Shown here: piece by piece, positions 24,642 through 33,635 of the stretch
Layout: the number at the start of each line of letters is the position of its first letter
Numbering within the stretch: position 1 is the stretch's first letter
Source of the DNA: Chitinophagaceae bacterium
Lineage (GTDB): Bacteria; Bacteroidota; Bacteroidia; Chitinophagales; Chitinophagaceae
Assembly: GCA_017307755.1 (NCBI GenBank)
Contig: JAFKGQ010000003.1
Span: forward strand, 124,001-188,000
DNA length: 64,000 nucleotides
Direction: 5' to 3'
The notes under the pieces: model-generated
What the model was told of the DNA's origin: nothing
What the model saw: the letters and a program-made list of their open reading frames with translations, nothing else
Databases searched by the model: none
Made by a program: the position numbers and the translations under genes

Positions 24642-25697
24642 TCAGTGCTTGTCTGCGGGGGCCGCCTGTGGTTTGTTCGCCAGCAAGTCCGGAGTGTTTG
24701 GGACGGGGGACAGGCGGAGTATGGATGTCATAAAATGATCAATATTGGTTTTTATGCTTTCGATATCATGACAGCGGAGGCCGGAGGATAATACATGCGT
24801 ACCTGCTTCCGGGATGGGTTGTTTGTATTTCAGGTTGGCGGGCGTACCCAGCTGATCGAACATTTCCAGGGCGGCCGACACTTTTACCGTGCTGTCCTGG
24901 TGGACCTTGTCCTTATAATAATACAACATGGCCACGGGCTGTCTCACATTTTCAAAGGTGGACCTGACCATGGCCGTCTCCAGATATTCTTCCAGGGCCA
25001 CGACGGCTTCCGAGCGATACTTGGTATACCAGTACTGCTGGTAAAGAGGGCCGAAGTCTTCCTTGCTGATGATGTAGGGAGAGCCTGTCACCAGATGGGC
25101 GATCTGTAGTCCCCAATGGTTGTTGACGAGCCAGGCGTTGGGGTCGTTGATGGCGATGTTGGGTGATAAAAGTATCAGTGCCGCTACTTTGTCCGGATAG
25201 GCGGCGGCCAGTTGCAAGGCAAGGCTTCCGCCGGTGGAGGTCCCCATGAGGATCACCTTTTTACCCAGCTGCTGACCGATGGCGAGGGCTTGTTTGGCGG
25301 ACTCCCAGTATTCGTCGGCCGTGAGGTTCACCATGGCTTCCGGGGTGTCGATGCCATGTTCCGCCATACGGGAAAGATAGAGGTTACAGCCATAACGATG
25401 AGCGATGTACCGGTGTACGGGATCGCCTTCTCCCTGACTGGCGGAGAACCCGTGCAGATATACGATGGCGTATTCCGTAATCGACTTTGCGGAATCATCG
25501 ACCCATACGATACGGGCCTCGTTGTCCGTCTTGAGCTTATGGTGGGCTTCATTATCCCGGATATAGGTTTCCAGGGCTGCGGGTGCCGCCGGTGCGACGG
25601 GCATATCTTTTTTATAAACGGGCGTTGAGGGACTGGGACCGAGCAGATAAAGAATGATCAGCAGGGCAGGGATGAGCAACAGCCATTTTTTACGCAT
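24642..25697 (-). CDS. alpha/beta hydrolase, membrane-anchored
   Basis: 351 residues. An N-terminal hydrophobic segment (WLLLIPALLIILYLLG) acts as a signal anchor. The fold shows YLHGFSASQGEG for the oxyanion hole and ILMGTSTGGSLALQLA for the nucleophile elbow, with Ser inside GTSTGG. EAGTHVLSSG near residue 310 supplies the likely catalytic His. Esterase or lipase activity is probable, but the substrate is unknown. It lies 56 bases upstream of the lipid kinase on the same strand, so the two may act on the same lipid pool (inference). Confidence 0.85.
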   Translation of the reverse strand: MRKKWLLLIPALLIILYLLGPSPSTPVYKKDMPVAPAAPAALETYIRDNEAHHKLKTDNEARIVWVDDSAKSITEYAIVYLHGFSASQGEGDPVHRYIAHRYGCNLYLSRMAEHGIDTPEAMVNLTADEYWESAKQALAIGQQLGKKVILMGTSTGGSLALQLAAAYPDKVAALILLSPNIAINDPNAWLVNNHWGLQIAHLVTGSPYIISKEDFGPLYQQYWYTKYRSEAVVALEEYLETAMVRSTFENVRQPVAMLYYYKDKVHQDSTVKVSAALEMFDQLGTPANLKYKQPIPEAGTHVLSSGLRCHDIESIKTNIDHFMTSILRLSPVPNTPDLLANKPQAAPADKH

Positions 25698-25884
25698 GAC
25701 TCAAATTTGGGCTGAATTTATAAAATGTCTGGCAATACCCCCAGGCGGATGCCGGGAATACTATGTGTTTTTTATGTTATTTCTCCCCTAAGAAGCATTC
25801 AAGCTAGGAAATCCGGCCATTTTGGCGTACATTTGCGGCTTTAAACCGGGGGGAGAGCTCCCTGGTTGGGAGAAAGGTAACATT

Positions 25885-27699
25885 ATGCAAATCAGAAATA
25901 TAGCAATCATCGCACACGTTGACCACGGGAAAACTACCCTGGTAGACAGGATCTTACATGCTACCCACGTATTCCGTGAAAACCAGGAGACAGGGGAGTT
26001 GATCATGGACAATAATGATCTGGAAAGGGAAAGAGGTATCACCATCTTCAGCAAGAATGCGGCTGTAGAGTATAAAGGTGTTAAGATCAATGTAATAGAC
26101 ACGCCAGGTCACTCCGACTTCGGAGGTGAGGTAGAGCGGGTATTAAAGATGGCGGACGGGGTGCTGCTGTTGGTGGACGCCTTTGAAGGCCCCATGCCGC
26201 AGACGCGTTTTGTGTTGCAAAAGGCGCTTCACCTGAACCTGAAGCCCATTGTGGTGATCAATAAAGTGGATAAACCCAACTGCCGCCCGGATGAGGTGCA
26301 TGATGCTGTATTCGAACTTTTCTTCAACCTGGACGCTTCCGAAGAGCAATTGGATTTCCCTACTTTCTATGGCAGCGGAAAGAATGGCTGGTTTAATAGT
26401 AAGAATGAACAATGTGCGGATATCACTCCCCTGCTGGATGGTATCCTGGAATATGTGCCGGCTCCGAAGGTAATGGAAGGTCCTTTGCAGATGCAGATCA
26501 CTTCCCTGGACTATTCTTCCTTCCTGGGTCGTATCGCCGTCGGTAAAGTGGCGAGAGGGTCCATCAAGGAGAATCAGAACCTGGCATTGGTCCAGGCCGA
26601 TGGAACGATCAAGCGCAGTAAGATAAAAGAATTATATACGTTCATGGGCATGGGCAAGAAGAAAGCCGCTGAGGTTTTTGCCGGTGACATCTGTGCCGTG
26701 GTTGGATTGGAAGATTTCAACATCGGGGATACCATCGCCGATGCGGAGAATCCGGAAGCATTACCTGTGATCAGCGTGGACGAACCCACCATGAGCATGT
26801 TGTTCAGTATCAATAACTCTCCCTTTTTTGGCAAGGATGGGAAGTTCGTAACCTCCCGCCACCTCCGTGACCGTCTGATAAAAGAAACGGAAAAGAACCT
26901 GGCGTTGCGGGTGGAAGATACGGACAGTGCGGATAGCTTCCTGGTATATGGACGCGGTATCCTTCATCTTGGCATCCTCATCGAAACCATGCGCCGGGAA
27001 GGTTTTGAGTTGACGGTGGGACAACCCCAGGTGTTGGTAAAGGAGATCAATGGCAAAAAGCATGAACCTTATGAGATATTGGTAGTGGATGTTCCGGGAG
27101 ATTACAGCGGCAAGGTGATCGATATGGTTACCCAGCGCAAGGGTGAGATGCTCGTAATGGAAAGCAAGGGTGAAATGCAACACCTGGAATTTGAGATCCC
27201 CTCCAGGGGGCTCATCGGTTTGCGGAGCAGCATGCTGACCAATACCGCCGGTGAAGCCGTTATGGCCCATCGTTTCCTGGAATACAAGCCCTGGAAGGGG
27301 CCCATCCCCGGCAGAAACAATGGCGTATTGCTTTCCAAGAACCAGGAGAAGACGACGGCCTATTCCATCGATAAATTACAGGACCGTGGGACTTTCTTTG
27401 TCGATCCGGGCGAGGATGTGTATGTCGGGCAGATCATTGCCGAGCATATCAAGCCGGGTGATCTGATCGTAAATGCGACGGAAGGTAAAAAGCTGACGAA
27501 TATGCGCGCCAGCGGTAGCGATGACTCTGTCCGTATCATCCCGAAAAAGCAGATGACCCTGGAAGAGTGTATGGAATATATTCAGCATGACGAGTGTATT
27601 GAAGTGACGCCGAAGAAAATACGTCTGCGTAAGACCATTCTCGATGAGAACGAGCGGAAAAGACGCCAGACGGCTATGAAGACTGAAGAAGTGAAGTAG
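25885..27699 (+). CDS. typA: ribosome-binding GTPase TypA/BipA
   Basis: 604 residues from the ATG at 25885 (the frame is open from 25822 but lacks conserved sequence there). It is a translational GTPase that binds the 70S ribosome and helps 50S assembly, notably in cold or stress. G1 [14 protein letters not shown], switch [15 protein letters not shown]3 [11 protein letters not shown] and G4 NKVDKP are intact; the C-terminal EF-G-like and BipA-specific domains are complete. A TACATTTG -7-like box is at 25828-25835. A palindromic element (27720-27805) follows the gene. Confidence 0.98.
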   Translation: MQIRNIAIIAHVDHGKTTLVDRILHATHVFRENQETGELIMDNNDLERERGITIFSKNAAVEYKGVKINVIDTPGHSDFGGEVERVLKMADGVLLLVDAFEGPMPQTRFVLQKALHLNLKPIVVINKVDKPNCRPDEVHDAVFELFFNLDASEEQLDFPTFYGSGKNGWFNSKNEQCADITPLLDGILEYVPAPKVMEGPLQMQITSLDYSSFLGRIAVGKVARGSIKENQNLALVQADGTIKRSKIKELYTFMGMGKKKAAEVFAGDICAVVGLEDFNIGDTIADAENPEALPVISVDEPTMSMLFSINNSPFFGKDGKFVTSRHLRDRLIKETEKNLALRVEDTDSADSFLVYGRGILHLGILIETMRREGFELTVGQPQVLVKEINGKKHEPYEILVVDVPGDYSGKVIDMVTQRKGEMLVMESKGEMQHLEFEIPSRGLIGLRSSMLTNTAGEAVMAHRFLEYKPWKGPIPGRNNGVLLSKNQEKTTAYSIDKLQDRGTFFVDPGEDVYVGQIIAEHIKPGDLIVNATEGKKLTNMRASGSDDSVRIIPKKQMTLEECMEYIQHDECIEVTPKKIRLRKTILDENERKRRQTAMKTEEVK

Positions 27700-27719
27700 G
27701 CTGGCTGCGGAAGGAGATG

Positions 27720-27805
27720 TCCGGAAAATGGGTTTTTCCCAAAATGTAACCCATTTCCCGGAAGTATCTAATGACTGTCCTTCGGACAACGAACCGGAGG
27801 TTCGT
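27720..27805 (+). repeat. palindromic element, second type, between typA and the 73-aa gene
   Basis: An outer inverted repeat (TCCGGAAAATGGGTT 27720-27734 with AACCCATTTCCCGGA 27748-27762) is followed by TATCTAATGAC (from 27765), a hairpin TGTCC-TTC-GGACA (27776-27788) and a hairpin ACGAACC-GGA-GGTTCGT (27789-27805). The order of parts is the same as in the elements at 41077, 45337 and 62257. No T tract follows. Confidence 0.7.
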
Positions 27806-27845
27806 TCTGGAATAATATCGTAACTTTACAGTTCAAAAGGTATTT

Positions 27846-28067
27846 ATGAGAAGGCTCTTTCCTGTGTATATCTTTCTGTTCTTTCTACTGACGGCGGGTG
27901 CTGTCCGTGTAGAGGCGCAGTGTTCCATATGTACCCGGACAGCGCAGCAACTGGGTGAAAGGCCTGCCAGGGCCCTGAACAAAGGGATCATTTACCTGGC
28001 CTTCGCTCCCCTGGCCATTTGTGGCTTCGTCGGTTATCGCTGGTGGAAACATAATCAAGCAGATTAA
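27846..28067 (+). CDS. small membrane protein with CSIC motif
   Basis: 73 residues. A cleavable signal peptide (MRRLFPVYIFLFFLLT, ending VEAQ) is followed by CSICTRTAQQLGERPA, then one membrane segment (GIIYLAFAPLAICGFVGYRWW). The two close Cys could bind a metal or form a disulfide outside the membrane. Similar small proteins occur widely in Bacteroidota without a known role. It has its own terminator at 28085-28117 and a TAACTTTA -7-like box about 20 bases upstream, so it is probably transcribed alone. Confidence 0.75.
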   Translation: MRRLFPVYIFLFFLLTAGAVRVEAQCSICTRTAQQLGERPARALNKGIIYLAFAPLAICGFVGYRWWKHNQAD

Positions 28068-28084
28068 CTTTTTTGATAGGATGC

Positions 28085-28117
28085 GGACTGCCCACTGACA
28101 AGTGGGCAGTCCTTTTT
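28085..28117 (+). terminator. intrinsic terminator after the 73-aa gene
   Basis: Perfect 12-bp stem GGACTGCCCACT/AGTGGGCAGTCC with loop GACA, followed by TTTTT. It starts 18 bases past the stop codon. Confidence 0.93.
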
Positions 28118-28148
28118 GTATATTTATCATTTTTTGTAAATCGACGGC

Positions 28149-28850
28149 ATGGTATCCAATGAACTATACGATAAGAGCAAGTCGAAAAAGATCCCGATCC
28201 GCCATGTTTGCGAGGTAGGGGTCTATTCGCCTGAATTATCCAATATCCTGGATTTTATTACCCGGGACCATACCCGGACCACGCTGGTGGAACCGATGCC
28301 GGATAGTATTGCCGCCATTGAAAAGGTTTTTGGAAAATACCCGCATGTCAAGCTTTTTCCTGTTGCCATTTACGACTATCATGGAACGCTGGAGCTGGCG
28401 CAGCGGGGCGAATCCACATTTGCCACTACCCTGCCTTTCAGCCCCGCGATGGTCAATGATCAATACGTCGTAAAGAACGAAGATACTTTTAGCGTGGAAT
28501 GCGTACGGTTTGATGAGATAGATGATGGCTCCATCGACCTGCTGAGTGTAGACACGGAGGGTTGTGAATGGTATATCCTGAAATACATGAAGAGCCGGCC
28601 TGCCGTCATTTCGCTGGAAACGCACGGAAAGACCTATTCCAATCCCTATCTGTCCGAGATCGACGGTTGGATGGCCGCCAACGGGTACAAGCGTTGGTTT
28701 ATCAATCGTACGGACACCATTTATTACAAAGAAGGGACATTTACGACAGACTGGCAGGATGCTTTTTTGTTGTGGTGGAGAGGCGCTCTCGTAAGGTTCC
28801 GGAAGTTCAGAAAGAGTATTGGCAAAAAATCTCCTCCCAGGACCGTATGA
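28149..28850 (+). CDS. FkbM family methyltransferase
   Basis: 233 residues. CEVGVYSPELSNIL is the SAM-binding motif I region, TTLVEPMPDSIAAIEKVF is the acidic motif, and the FkbM signature DLLSVDTEGCEWYILKYM is intact. FkbM-type enzymes O-methylate small molecules or sugars; in this setting, just ahead of a GT9 glycosyltransferase (overlap about 20 bases of open frame), a glycan hydroxyl is a likely target (inference). No signal peptide. The basic C-terminus (RKFRKSIGKKSPP) may contact membrane lipids. Confidence 0.88.
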   Translation: MVSNELYDKSKSKKIPIRHVCEVGVYSPELSNILDFITRDHTRTTLVEPMPDSIAAIEKVFGKYPHVKLFPVAIYDYHGTLELAQRGESTFATTLPFSPAMVNDQYVVKNEDTFSVECVRFDEIDDGSIDLLSVDTEGCEWYILKYMKSRPAVISLETHGKTYSNPYLSEIDGWMAANGYKRWFINRTDTIYYKEGTFTTDWQDAFLLWWRGALVRFRKFRKSIGKKSPPRTV

Positions 28851-28872
28851 ACAGTCGAAAGGAAGCGTAGAT

Positions 28873-29892
28873 ATGTCCCATCAAAACAGAACATTTATCA
28901 TAAGCCGTGTCGATGCCATCGGAGATGTGGTGCTGACTCTGCCTGTGGCGGGGGTATTGAAGGAATTATACCCCGGGTCCCGGATCCTGTTCCTTGGCAG
29001 CAACTATGCGCAGGAAGTTATCAGGGCTTGTGAATATGTGGATGAATTCCTTAACTGGGACGAGTTGAAAAAAATGGAGGAAGCTGCGCAGATCAAGGCG
29101 TTGACGTCGACAGGCGCCGATACGATCATACATGTCCTTCCCATGATAGAGATTGCCGAGCTGGCAAAAAAAGCCGATATACCATTTCGTATCGGTACTA
29201 CCAACCGGGCTTATCATTGGTATACCTGCAACAAGCTGGTGAGACTTTCCCGCAAGAGATCTCCTTATCATGAGGCGCAACTCAATCTCCGTCTGTTGTC
29301 GGTGCTTGGCGCCAGACCTTTGTATTCATTGAAAGAGATCCCCCGCTACTATGGGTTGACCCGGCTGGTATCCTTACCGCCGGACCTGGCGGCATTGAAG
29401 GATGAGCAGAAGTTCAACCTCATCTTGCACCCCAAATCCAGGGGACATGGTCGTGAATGGGGCTTGGATAATTTTATACGGCTGGCAAATTCCCTCCCTG
29501 CCGGGCAGTTTAAGCTTTTTGTCACGGGAACACCGGCCGAAAAAGAGGCGTTGGAGCCACTGTTCAGGGAATGCCCGCAAGTGGTGGATATGGTGGGAAA
29601 GCTCACTTTGCCCCAGTTCATGGCGTTTATTGCCCGGGCGGATGGATTGCTGGCCAGCGGTACCGGTCCGTTGCATGTAGCTGCAGCCCTTGGGATACAT
29701 GCGCTGGGGTTATTCCCTCCTTTGCGGCCTATTCATCCTGAACGCTGGGCTCCGCTGGGGCCCAAGGCGATGGTCTTTTGTCTTGAACTGCCGTGTAAGG
29801 GTTGTCCCGGAATACATGACTGTGTCTGTATGCAGAATATAAGTCCAGTGAAGCTGAAGGAGTATCTTTTGTCCATCAGTATCCGGCGATGA
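28873..29892 (+). CDS. glycosyltransferase family 9 (heptosyltransferase-like)
   Basis: 339 residues from the ATG at 28873; the frame extends back to 28819 but that part overlaps the FkbM gene. GT9 enzymes add heptose or related sugars to the lipopolysaccharide core from ADP-sugars. IISRVDAIGDVVLTLPVAG is the N-terminal family motif, LHPKSRGHGREWGLDNF is the sugar-nucleotide region of the C-terminal lobe and SGTGPLHVAAALG is the conserved T-G-x-x-H motif. A Cys-rich end (CKGCPGIHDCVC) is unusual and may bind a metal. It overlaps the convergent meaB by 17 bases. Confidence 0.92.
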   Translation: MSHQNRTFIISRVDAIGDVVLTLPVAGVLKELYPGSRILFLGSNYAQEVIRACEYVDEFLNWDELKKMEEAAQIKALTSTGADTIIHVLPMIEIAELAKKADIPFRIGTTNRAYHWYTCNKLVRLSRKRSPYHEAQLNLRLLSVLGARPLYSLKEIPRYYGLTRLVSLPPDLAALKDEQKFNLILHPKSRGHGREWGLDNFIRLANSLPAGQFKLFVTGTPAEKEALEPLFRECPQVVDMVGKLTLPQFMAFIARADGLLASGTGPLHVAAALGIHALGLFPPLRPIHPERWAPLGPKAMVFCLELPCKGCPGIHDCVCMQNISPVKLKEYLLSISIRR

Positions 29893-30769
29893 ATTGATAG
29901 AGATTGAATGTGCCGGCTTCGGAAAGCTGGCGGATCTTTTGGGTCATTTCGTTACGGTCGATGTCCTGCATACGTCGACGGCTGATCAGGTGCAGGGCCC
30001 TTTCGGTAAGCAGCCTGTATTTTTTATCCGCCGCGGCAGGGTGTTGAAGTTGTCCGTCAATCTGCCTCATCAATTCTTCCAACCCTTTTTTTTCGGAGGC
30101 GATGGTTTTTACAACGGGTGTTTCATGACTGGGGCGGGAGAGCATTTGCCGCAGGGTACGGACAAAAATGTCGGCATCGGGCCGATCGCTTTTGTTGACG
30201 ACGAAGATATCTCCGATCTCCATCAGGCCCGCCTTCATGGCCTGGATCTCATCTCCTGCCTCCGGCACAAGCACCACCAGGGTTACATCGGCCAGAGAGG
30301 CGATGTCGATCTCATTTTGTCCCACTCCAACCGTTTCTATCAATATGTGATCAAAGCCCCCTGCCTTTAGTAATTCTGTGATATTGAGGATGCCGGGATG
30401 CAGACCCCCTAATATCCCACGGGAGGAAAGCGAGCGGATGAATACGTCGGGATGGTTGTACCATTCGCTCATACGTATGCGATCACCCAATAAAGCGCCG
30501 GAATGGAAAAGAGAGGAAGGGTCCACGCAAAGTACGGCGACCTTTTTTTGGGTCTGGATAAACTCCCCGATCAGCGCATCCACCAGGGTGCTTTTTCCTG
30601 CTCCGGGAGGTCCTGTAACGCCAACGATAGTCCCGGGAAAGGGAGGTTGATCCTTCAACTGAGAGAAAAAATCAGTCACTTCATTCTCTATATATGAAAT
30701 GCCCCGGGCCAGCGCCCGAAAATTGCCCTGCTGTATGTCCCGAAAAAGAGGTGATACGTTGTCAGTCAT
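29876..30769 (-). CDS. meaB: methylmalonyl-CoA mutase-associated GTPase (MeaB/ArgK)
   Basis: 297 residues from the ATG at 30769 (MTDNVSPLFRD); the frame extends to 30823 without conserved sequence. This G3E GTPase loads and protects adenosylcobalamin in methylmalonyl-CoA mutase. The P loop is GVTGPPGAGKSTLVDALI, a CVDPSS switch follows, then IETVGVGQNEIDIASLAD and NKSD. The mutase genes are not in the window. It is divergent from the GT2 gene at 30804, separated by 34 bases. Confidence 0.96.
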   Translation of the reverse strand: MTDNVSPLFRDIQQGNFRALARGISYIENEVTDFFSQLKDQPPFPGTIVGVTGPPGAGKSTLVDALIGEFIQTQKKVAVLCVDPSSLFHSGALLGDRIRMSEWYNHPDVFIRSLSSRGILGGLHPGILNITELLKAGGFDHILIETVGVGQNEIDIASLADVTLVVLVPEAGDEIQAMKAGLMEIGDIFVVNKSDRPDADIFVRTLRQMLSRPSHETPVVKTIASEKKGLEELMRQIDGQLQHPAAADKKYRLLTERALHLISRRRMQDIDRNEMTQKIRQLSEAGTFNLYQFIAGY

Positions 30770-30803
30770 GTTGGATAGAACAAATATACCGATCTTTACA
30801 ACT

Positions 30804-31589
30804 ATGAAGATATCGGTCATCATTGCTTTTTATAAGAATCTGCCCTTTCTCGATCTCGTCCTTTCCGGTCTGCAAAGACAAACATATGATGATTTCGAAG
30901 TGATCGTTGCAGAAGATGATGATGCGGCCGCAACAAAGGAGTATATAGCGGGGCGGTCCCCTGAAGTGTCTTTTGTTTTAAAGCATGTCTACCAGGAGGA
31001 TAAAGGTTTTCGCAAGAACAGGATATTGAATACGGCGGTCCGTGCGGCGGAGGGGGAATTCCTTGTATTCTTTGATCAGGATTGTATACCTCACAGTCGT
31101 TGTCTGAAGGAGTATGCATCGGTGGCAAAGGCGGGTTCCGCTTTTTTTGGCAGAAGGGTAATGATGAGCGAGTTGCTGACAAGGAAGCTGGTGGCCTCCG
31201 GCGAACGGAAGCTATTGTCTTTTTTTAGCCAGATACGACATAAGTCCGAGCGAAAAGAGGATGGCATCTATCTTCCCTTTTTTCGTAAGAGCAGTAAGAA
31301 CAATGGGATCATGGGCTGTAACTGGGGCATCCTGAAAAGACACTTGGTGGAGATCAACGGCTATGATGAAGATTATGTCACCGCGGGTGTTGGCGAAGAC
31401 GTGGACATAGAATGGCGGTTGATAGCGGGCGGGGTAAAACTGCAGTCTATGAAGCACAGGGCGATCGTTTATCATCTGCACCATGCCGCGCATTATTCCC
31501 CGGATGCTCCTGTGGGCTATGCCTTGTTAAAAGAGAAAAAGGCCGCCGGGCGTATTTATTGCCTCAATGGATTGGATCGGCATACTTAA
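30804..31589 (+). CDS. glycosyltransferase family 2 with a galactosyltransferase-like C-terminus
   Basis: 261 residues from the ATG at 30804; an upstream extension to 30699 overlaps meaB and is not conserved. SVIIAFYKNLPFLDLVLSGL and EDDDAAAT bind the nucleotide; VFFDQDCIPH carries a DxD-type site (DQD); GCNWGILKRHLVEINGYDE and GVGEDVDIEWRL match the C-terminal half of polypeptide/chondroitin-type GT2 enzymes. It likely builds a surface polysaccharide and may belong with the FkbM-GT9 genes, although meaB intervenes on the opposite strand. Confidence 0.9.
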   Translation: MKISVIIAFYKNLPFLDLVLSGLQRQTYDDFEVIVAEDDDAAATKEYIAGRSPEVSFVLKHVYQEDKGFRKNRILNTAVRAAEGEFLVFFDQDCIPHSRCLKEYASVAKAGSAFFGRRVMMSELLTRKLVASGERKLLSFFSQIRHKSERKEDGIYLPFFRKSSKNNGIMGCNWGILKRHLVEINGYDEDYVTAGVGEDVDIEWRLIAGGVKLQSMKHRAIVYHLHHAAHYSPDAPVGYALLKEKKAAGRIYCLNGLDRHT

Positions 31590-31622
31590 ATTTGCAGTTT
31601 AAGCAAAAGGACCACTACAACC

Positions 31623-32267
31623 ATGACGAATTTTATTCCTGTATTCCCTCTGGGCATCGTAGTTTATCCCGGCGAAAAGGTAAACCTGCACATTTTCGAG
31701 CCCAGATATAAACAACTGGTCAATGAATGTTATACGGAGGGCAAGCCTTTTGGTATCCCCACTGTCATCGACAATAAGCTGAATGAGATGGGCACGCTGG
31801 TGAAGATCACCGAGATGGTGCAGGTGTATGACAATGGTGAGATGGATATCCGGACGCAGGGCCTCCGGGTCTTCAGGGTCCTGGAAATGATAAAGTCCGT
31901 TCCGGATAAATTGTTCAGCGGCGCCATTGTCAATTATCCGGACAATGTCGAAGGGCCGGGTAAACGGGAGCTTATGCAAAAAGTGGTGAATGCCATCCGG
32001 GAATTACACCGGCTGTTGAATATTACGAAGGATTTTCATAAGCCTGATGAAGAGCTGGCCGCCTATGACATCGCCCATCATGCGGGACTTTCCCTGCAGG
32101 AAGAATACGAACTGCTGGGGCTAATGCGGGAAGAGCAGCGACAGGAATACCTTAAACGTCATTTGGGAAAGGTATTGCCCGTCATTGCAGAGATGGAATC
32201 CTTAAAGGAAAGAGTAAAGCTGAATGGTCATTTCAAAAACCTATCTTCGTTCCAATTCGAAGATTAA
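31623..32267 (+). CDS. Lon N-terminal (substrate-binding) domain protein
   Basis: 214 residues containing only the LON substrate-binding domain. IPVFPLGIVVYPGEKVNLHIFEPRY is the usual start of the domain; there is no AAA or protease part. Stand-alone Lon-N proteins are common in Bacteroidota and may bind unfolded substrates or serve as adaptors. A TAAATTTG -7-like box precedes it at 31587-31594. coaX begins 6 bases after its stop, so the two are probably co-transcribed. Confidence 0.9.
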   Translation: MTNFIPVFPLGIVVYPGEKVNLHIFEPRYKQLVNECYTEGKPFGIPTVIDNKLNEMGTLVKITEMVQVYDNGEMDIRTQGLRVFRVLEMIKSVPDKLFSGAIVNYPDNVEGPGKRELMQKVVNAIRELHRLLNITKDFHKPDEELAAYDIAHHAGLSLQEEYELLGLMREEQRQEYLKRHLGKVLPVIAEMESLKERVKLNGHFKNLSSFQFED

Positions 32268-32273
32268 ATCCAT

Positions 32274-33002
32274 ATGTCGACCACCCTCTGCTTTGATTTT
32301 GGAAATACCCGAATGAAATGTGCTGTATTCACCGATGGTGAATTTGTCCGCGAACATGTGCTGGATAATGACCAGGCGTCTACCATCCAGTCGCTGATCG
32401 ATGCATATCATCCCGCAAGGTCCATTCTTTCTTCCGTGGTCGAACATAATCCGGAAATAGAGCATTTGCTGGCCGCGAATACACGGTTTCACAAATTAGG
32501 TCATCTTTCCCGTCTGCCTGTCACTACGCCTGTAGGTAAGCCGGAAACCATCGGAGCTGACCGTCTGGCCCTGGTAGTTGCCGCCAGCCATCTTTTCCCC
32601 GGGAAGAACAATCTTGTCATCGGGCTTGGTTCGGCCATCACATACAATTTTGTCAATAAATATAAAGAGTTCATCGGAGGGGGTATTTCTCCGGGTATGG
32701 AAATGAGGTTCAAATCCTTACATGCTTTCACCGCTAAATTGCCGTTGGTGAAGGCGGATTGGAATTTTCCCCTGGCCGGCTATGACACCCGGACAAATAT
32801 ACTCAGCGGCGTGATCCTGGGCATGGCGGGAGAGATCGACGGTATCGTGGAGGCCTATGAGAAAAAATATGCCAATTTTAACGTGCTTTTAAGCGGCGGT
32901 GATGCAGCCTATTTCACCCGTCATCTGAAAAAGCAATATTTTACAGACCCGTATTTAATTTACAAGGGGCTATATGTCATCAGCGAATACAATGATCAAT
33001 AA
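32274..33002 (+). CDS. coaX: type III pantothenate kinase
   Basis: 242 residues. It phosphorylates pantothenate, the first step of coenzyme A synthesis, and is the potassium-dependent, feedback-insensitive type. LCFDFGNTRMKCAVF binds ATP phosphate; IGADRLALVVAA and LGSAITYNFV form the pantothenate/phosphate sites; GGGISPGMEMRFKSL is the conserved adenosine-side loop. The family Asp in SAITYN stands as in other short Bacteroidota forms (TIT/ITY). It overlaps the lptC gene start by 29 bases. Confidence 0.95.
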   Translation: MSTTLCFDFGNTRMKCAVFTDGEFVREHVLDNDQASTIQSLIDAYHPARSILSSVVEHNPEIEHLLAANTRFHKLGHLSRLPVTTPVGKPETIGADRLALVVAASHLFPGKNNLVIGLGSAITYNFVNKYKEFIGGGISPGMEMRFKSLHAFTAKLPLVKADWNFPLAGYDTRTNILSGVILGMAGEIDGIVEAYEKKYANFNVLLSGGDAAYFTRHLKKQYFTDPYLIYKGLYVISEYNDQ

Positions 33003-33570
33003 AGCATTTCCGATGAATGGTGTATGTGCCGCCTTGCTGGCTGCGCTGGTGCTGCTGTCATCTTGTGAGAACGATATAAAGACCACTCCCTCTTCCGTCC
33101 AGGGGAAGCCGGCACCGGAGGAAGGGCAAAAGATCGAGAGCTATTTAAGCGAAGGCGCCAAGGTAAAGGGAAAGCTCACCTCTCCGTATATGCTGCGTTA
33201 TCAAAAAGTCGATTCTCCCTATTCGGAATTCCCACGCACGCTTCATGTGGATTTTTACACCGATAGTCTGACCATAGAGAGTCAAATGGATGCGAAGTAC
33301 GGGAAATACCTGCAGAACCAGAATAAGGTCTTTCTCCGGGACAGTGTTGTCGTAAAAAACATCCTCAAGGGAGACACGCTGCATTGCAGGTCATTGTGGT
33401 GGGATCAACAGACGCAGAAATTCACTACGGATGATTCTGTGGCGATATACAGGAAAAATGACATCCTTTTTGGAAAGGGCATGGAAGCGGATCAAAACTT
33501 CCGATGGTATACGATCACGCATTTCAGAGGCAGCGTCCTTACCTCTCAGGGCGGGATGCCTAAGCAATAA
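32974..33570 (+). CDS. lptC: LPS export protein LptC (lipoprotein form)
   Basis: 198 residues. LptC bridges the LptBFG ABC transporter and the periplasmic LptA in moving lipopolysaccharide to the outer membrane. Here it has a lipoprotein signal with lipobox LSSC near residue 31 instead of the single transmembrane anchor of Proteobacteria, which is usual in Bacteroidota. The beta-jellyroll part runs from about residue 60 (LTSPYMLRYQKVDSPYSEFP) to the end. The start may be ATG 32974 or ATG 32992; both leave the signal intact. It overlaps coaX by 29 (or 11) bases. Confidence 0.88.
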   Translation: MSSANTMINKAFPMNGVCAALLAALVLLSSCENDIKTTPSSVQGKPAPEEGQKIESYLSEGAKVKGKLTSPYMLRYQKVDSPYSEFPRTLHVDFYTDSLTIESQMDAKYGKYLQNQNKVFLRDSVVVKNILKGDTLHCRSLWWDQQTQKFTTDDSVAIYRKNDILFGKGMEADQNFRWYTITHFRGSVLTSQGGMPKQ

Positions 33571-33635
33571 GTAAATTGTGAGCGGACCGGCCATAGCGCC
33601 GGCACTGCAATCTTTGTACATTCAATCAAAAAAAT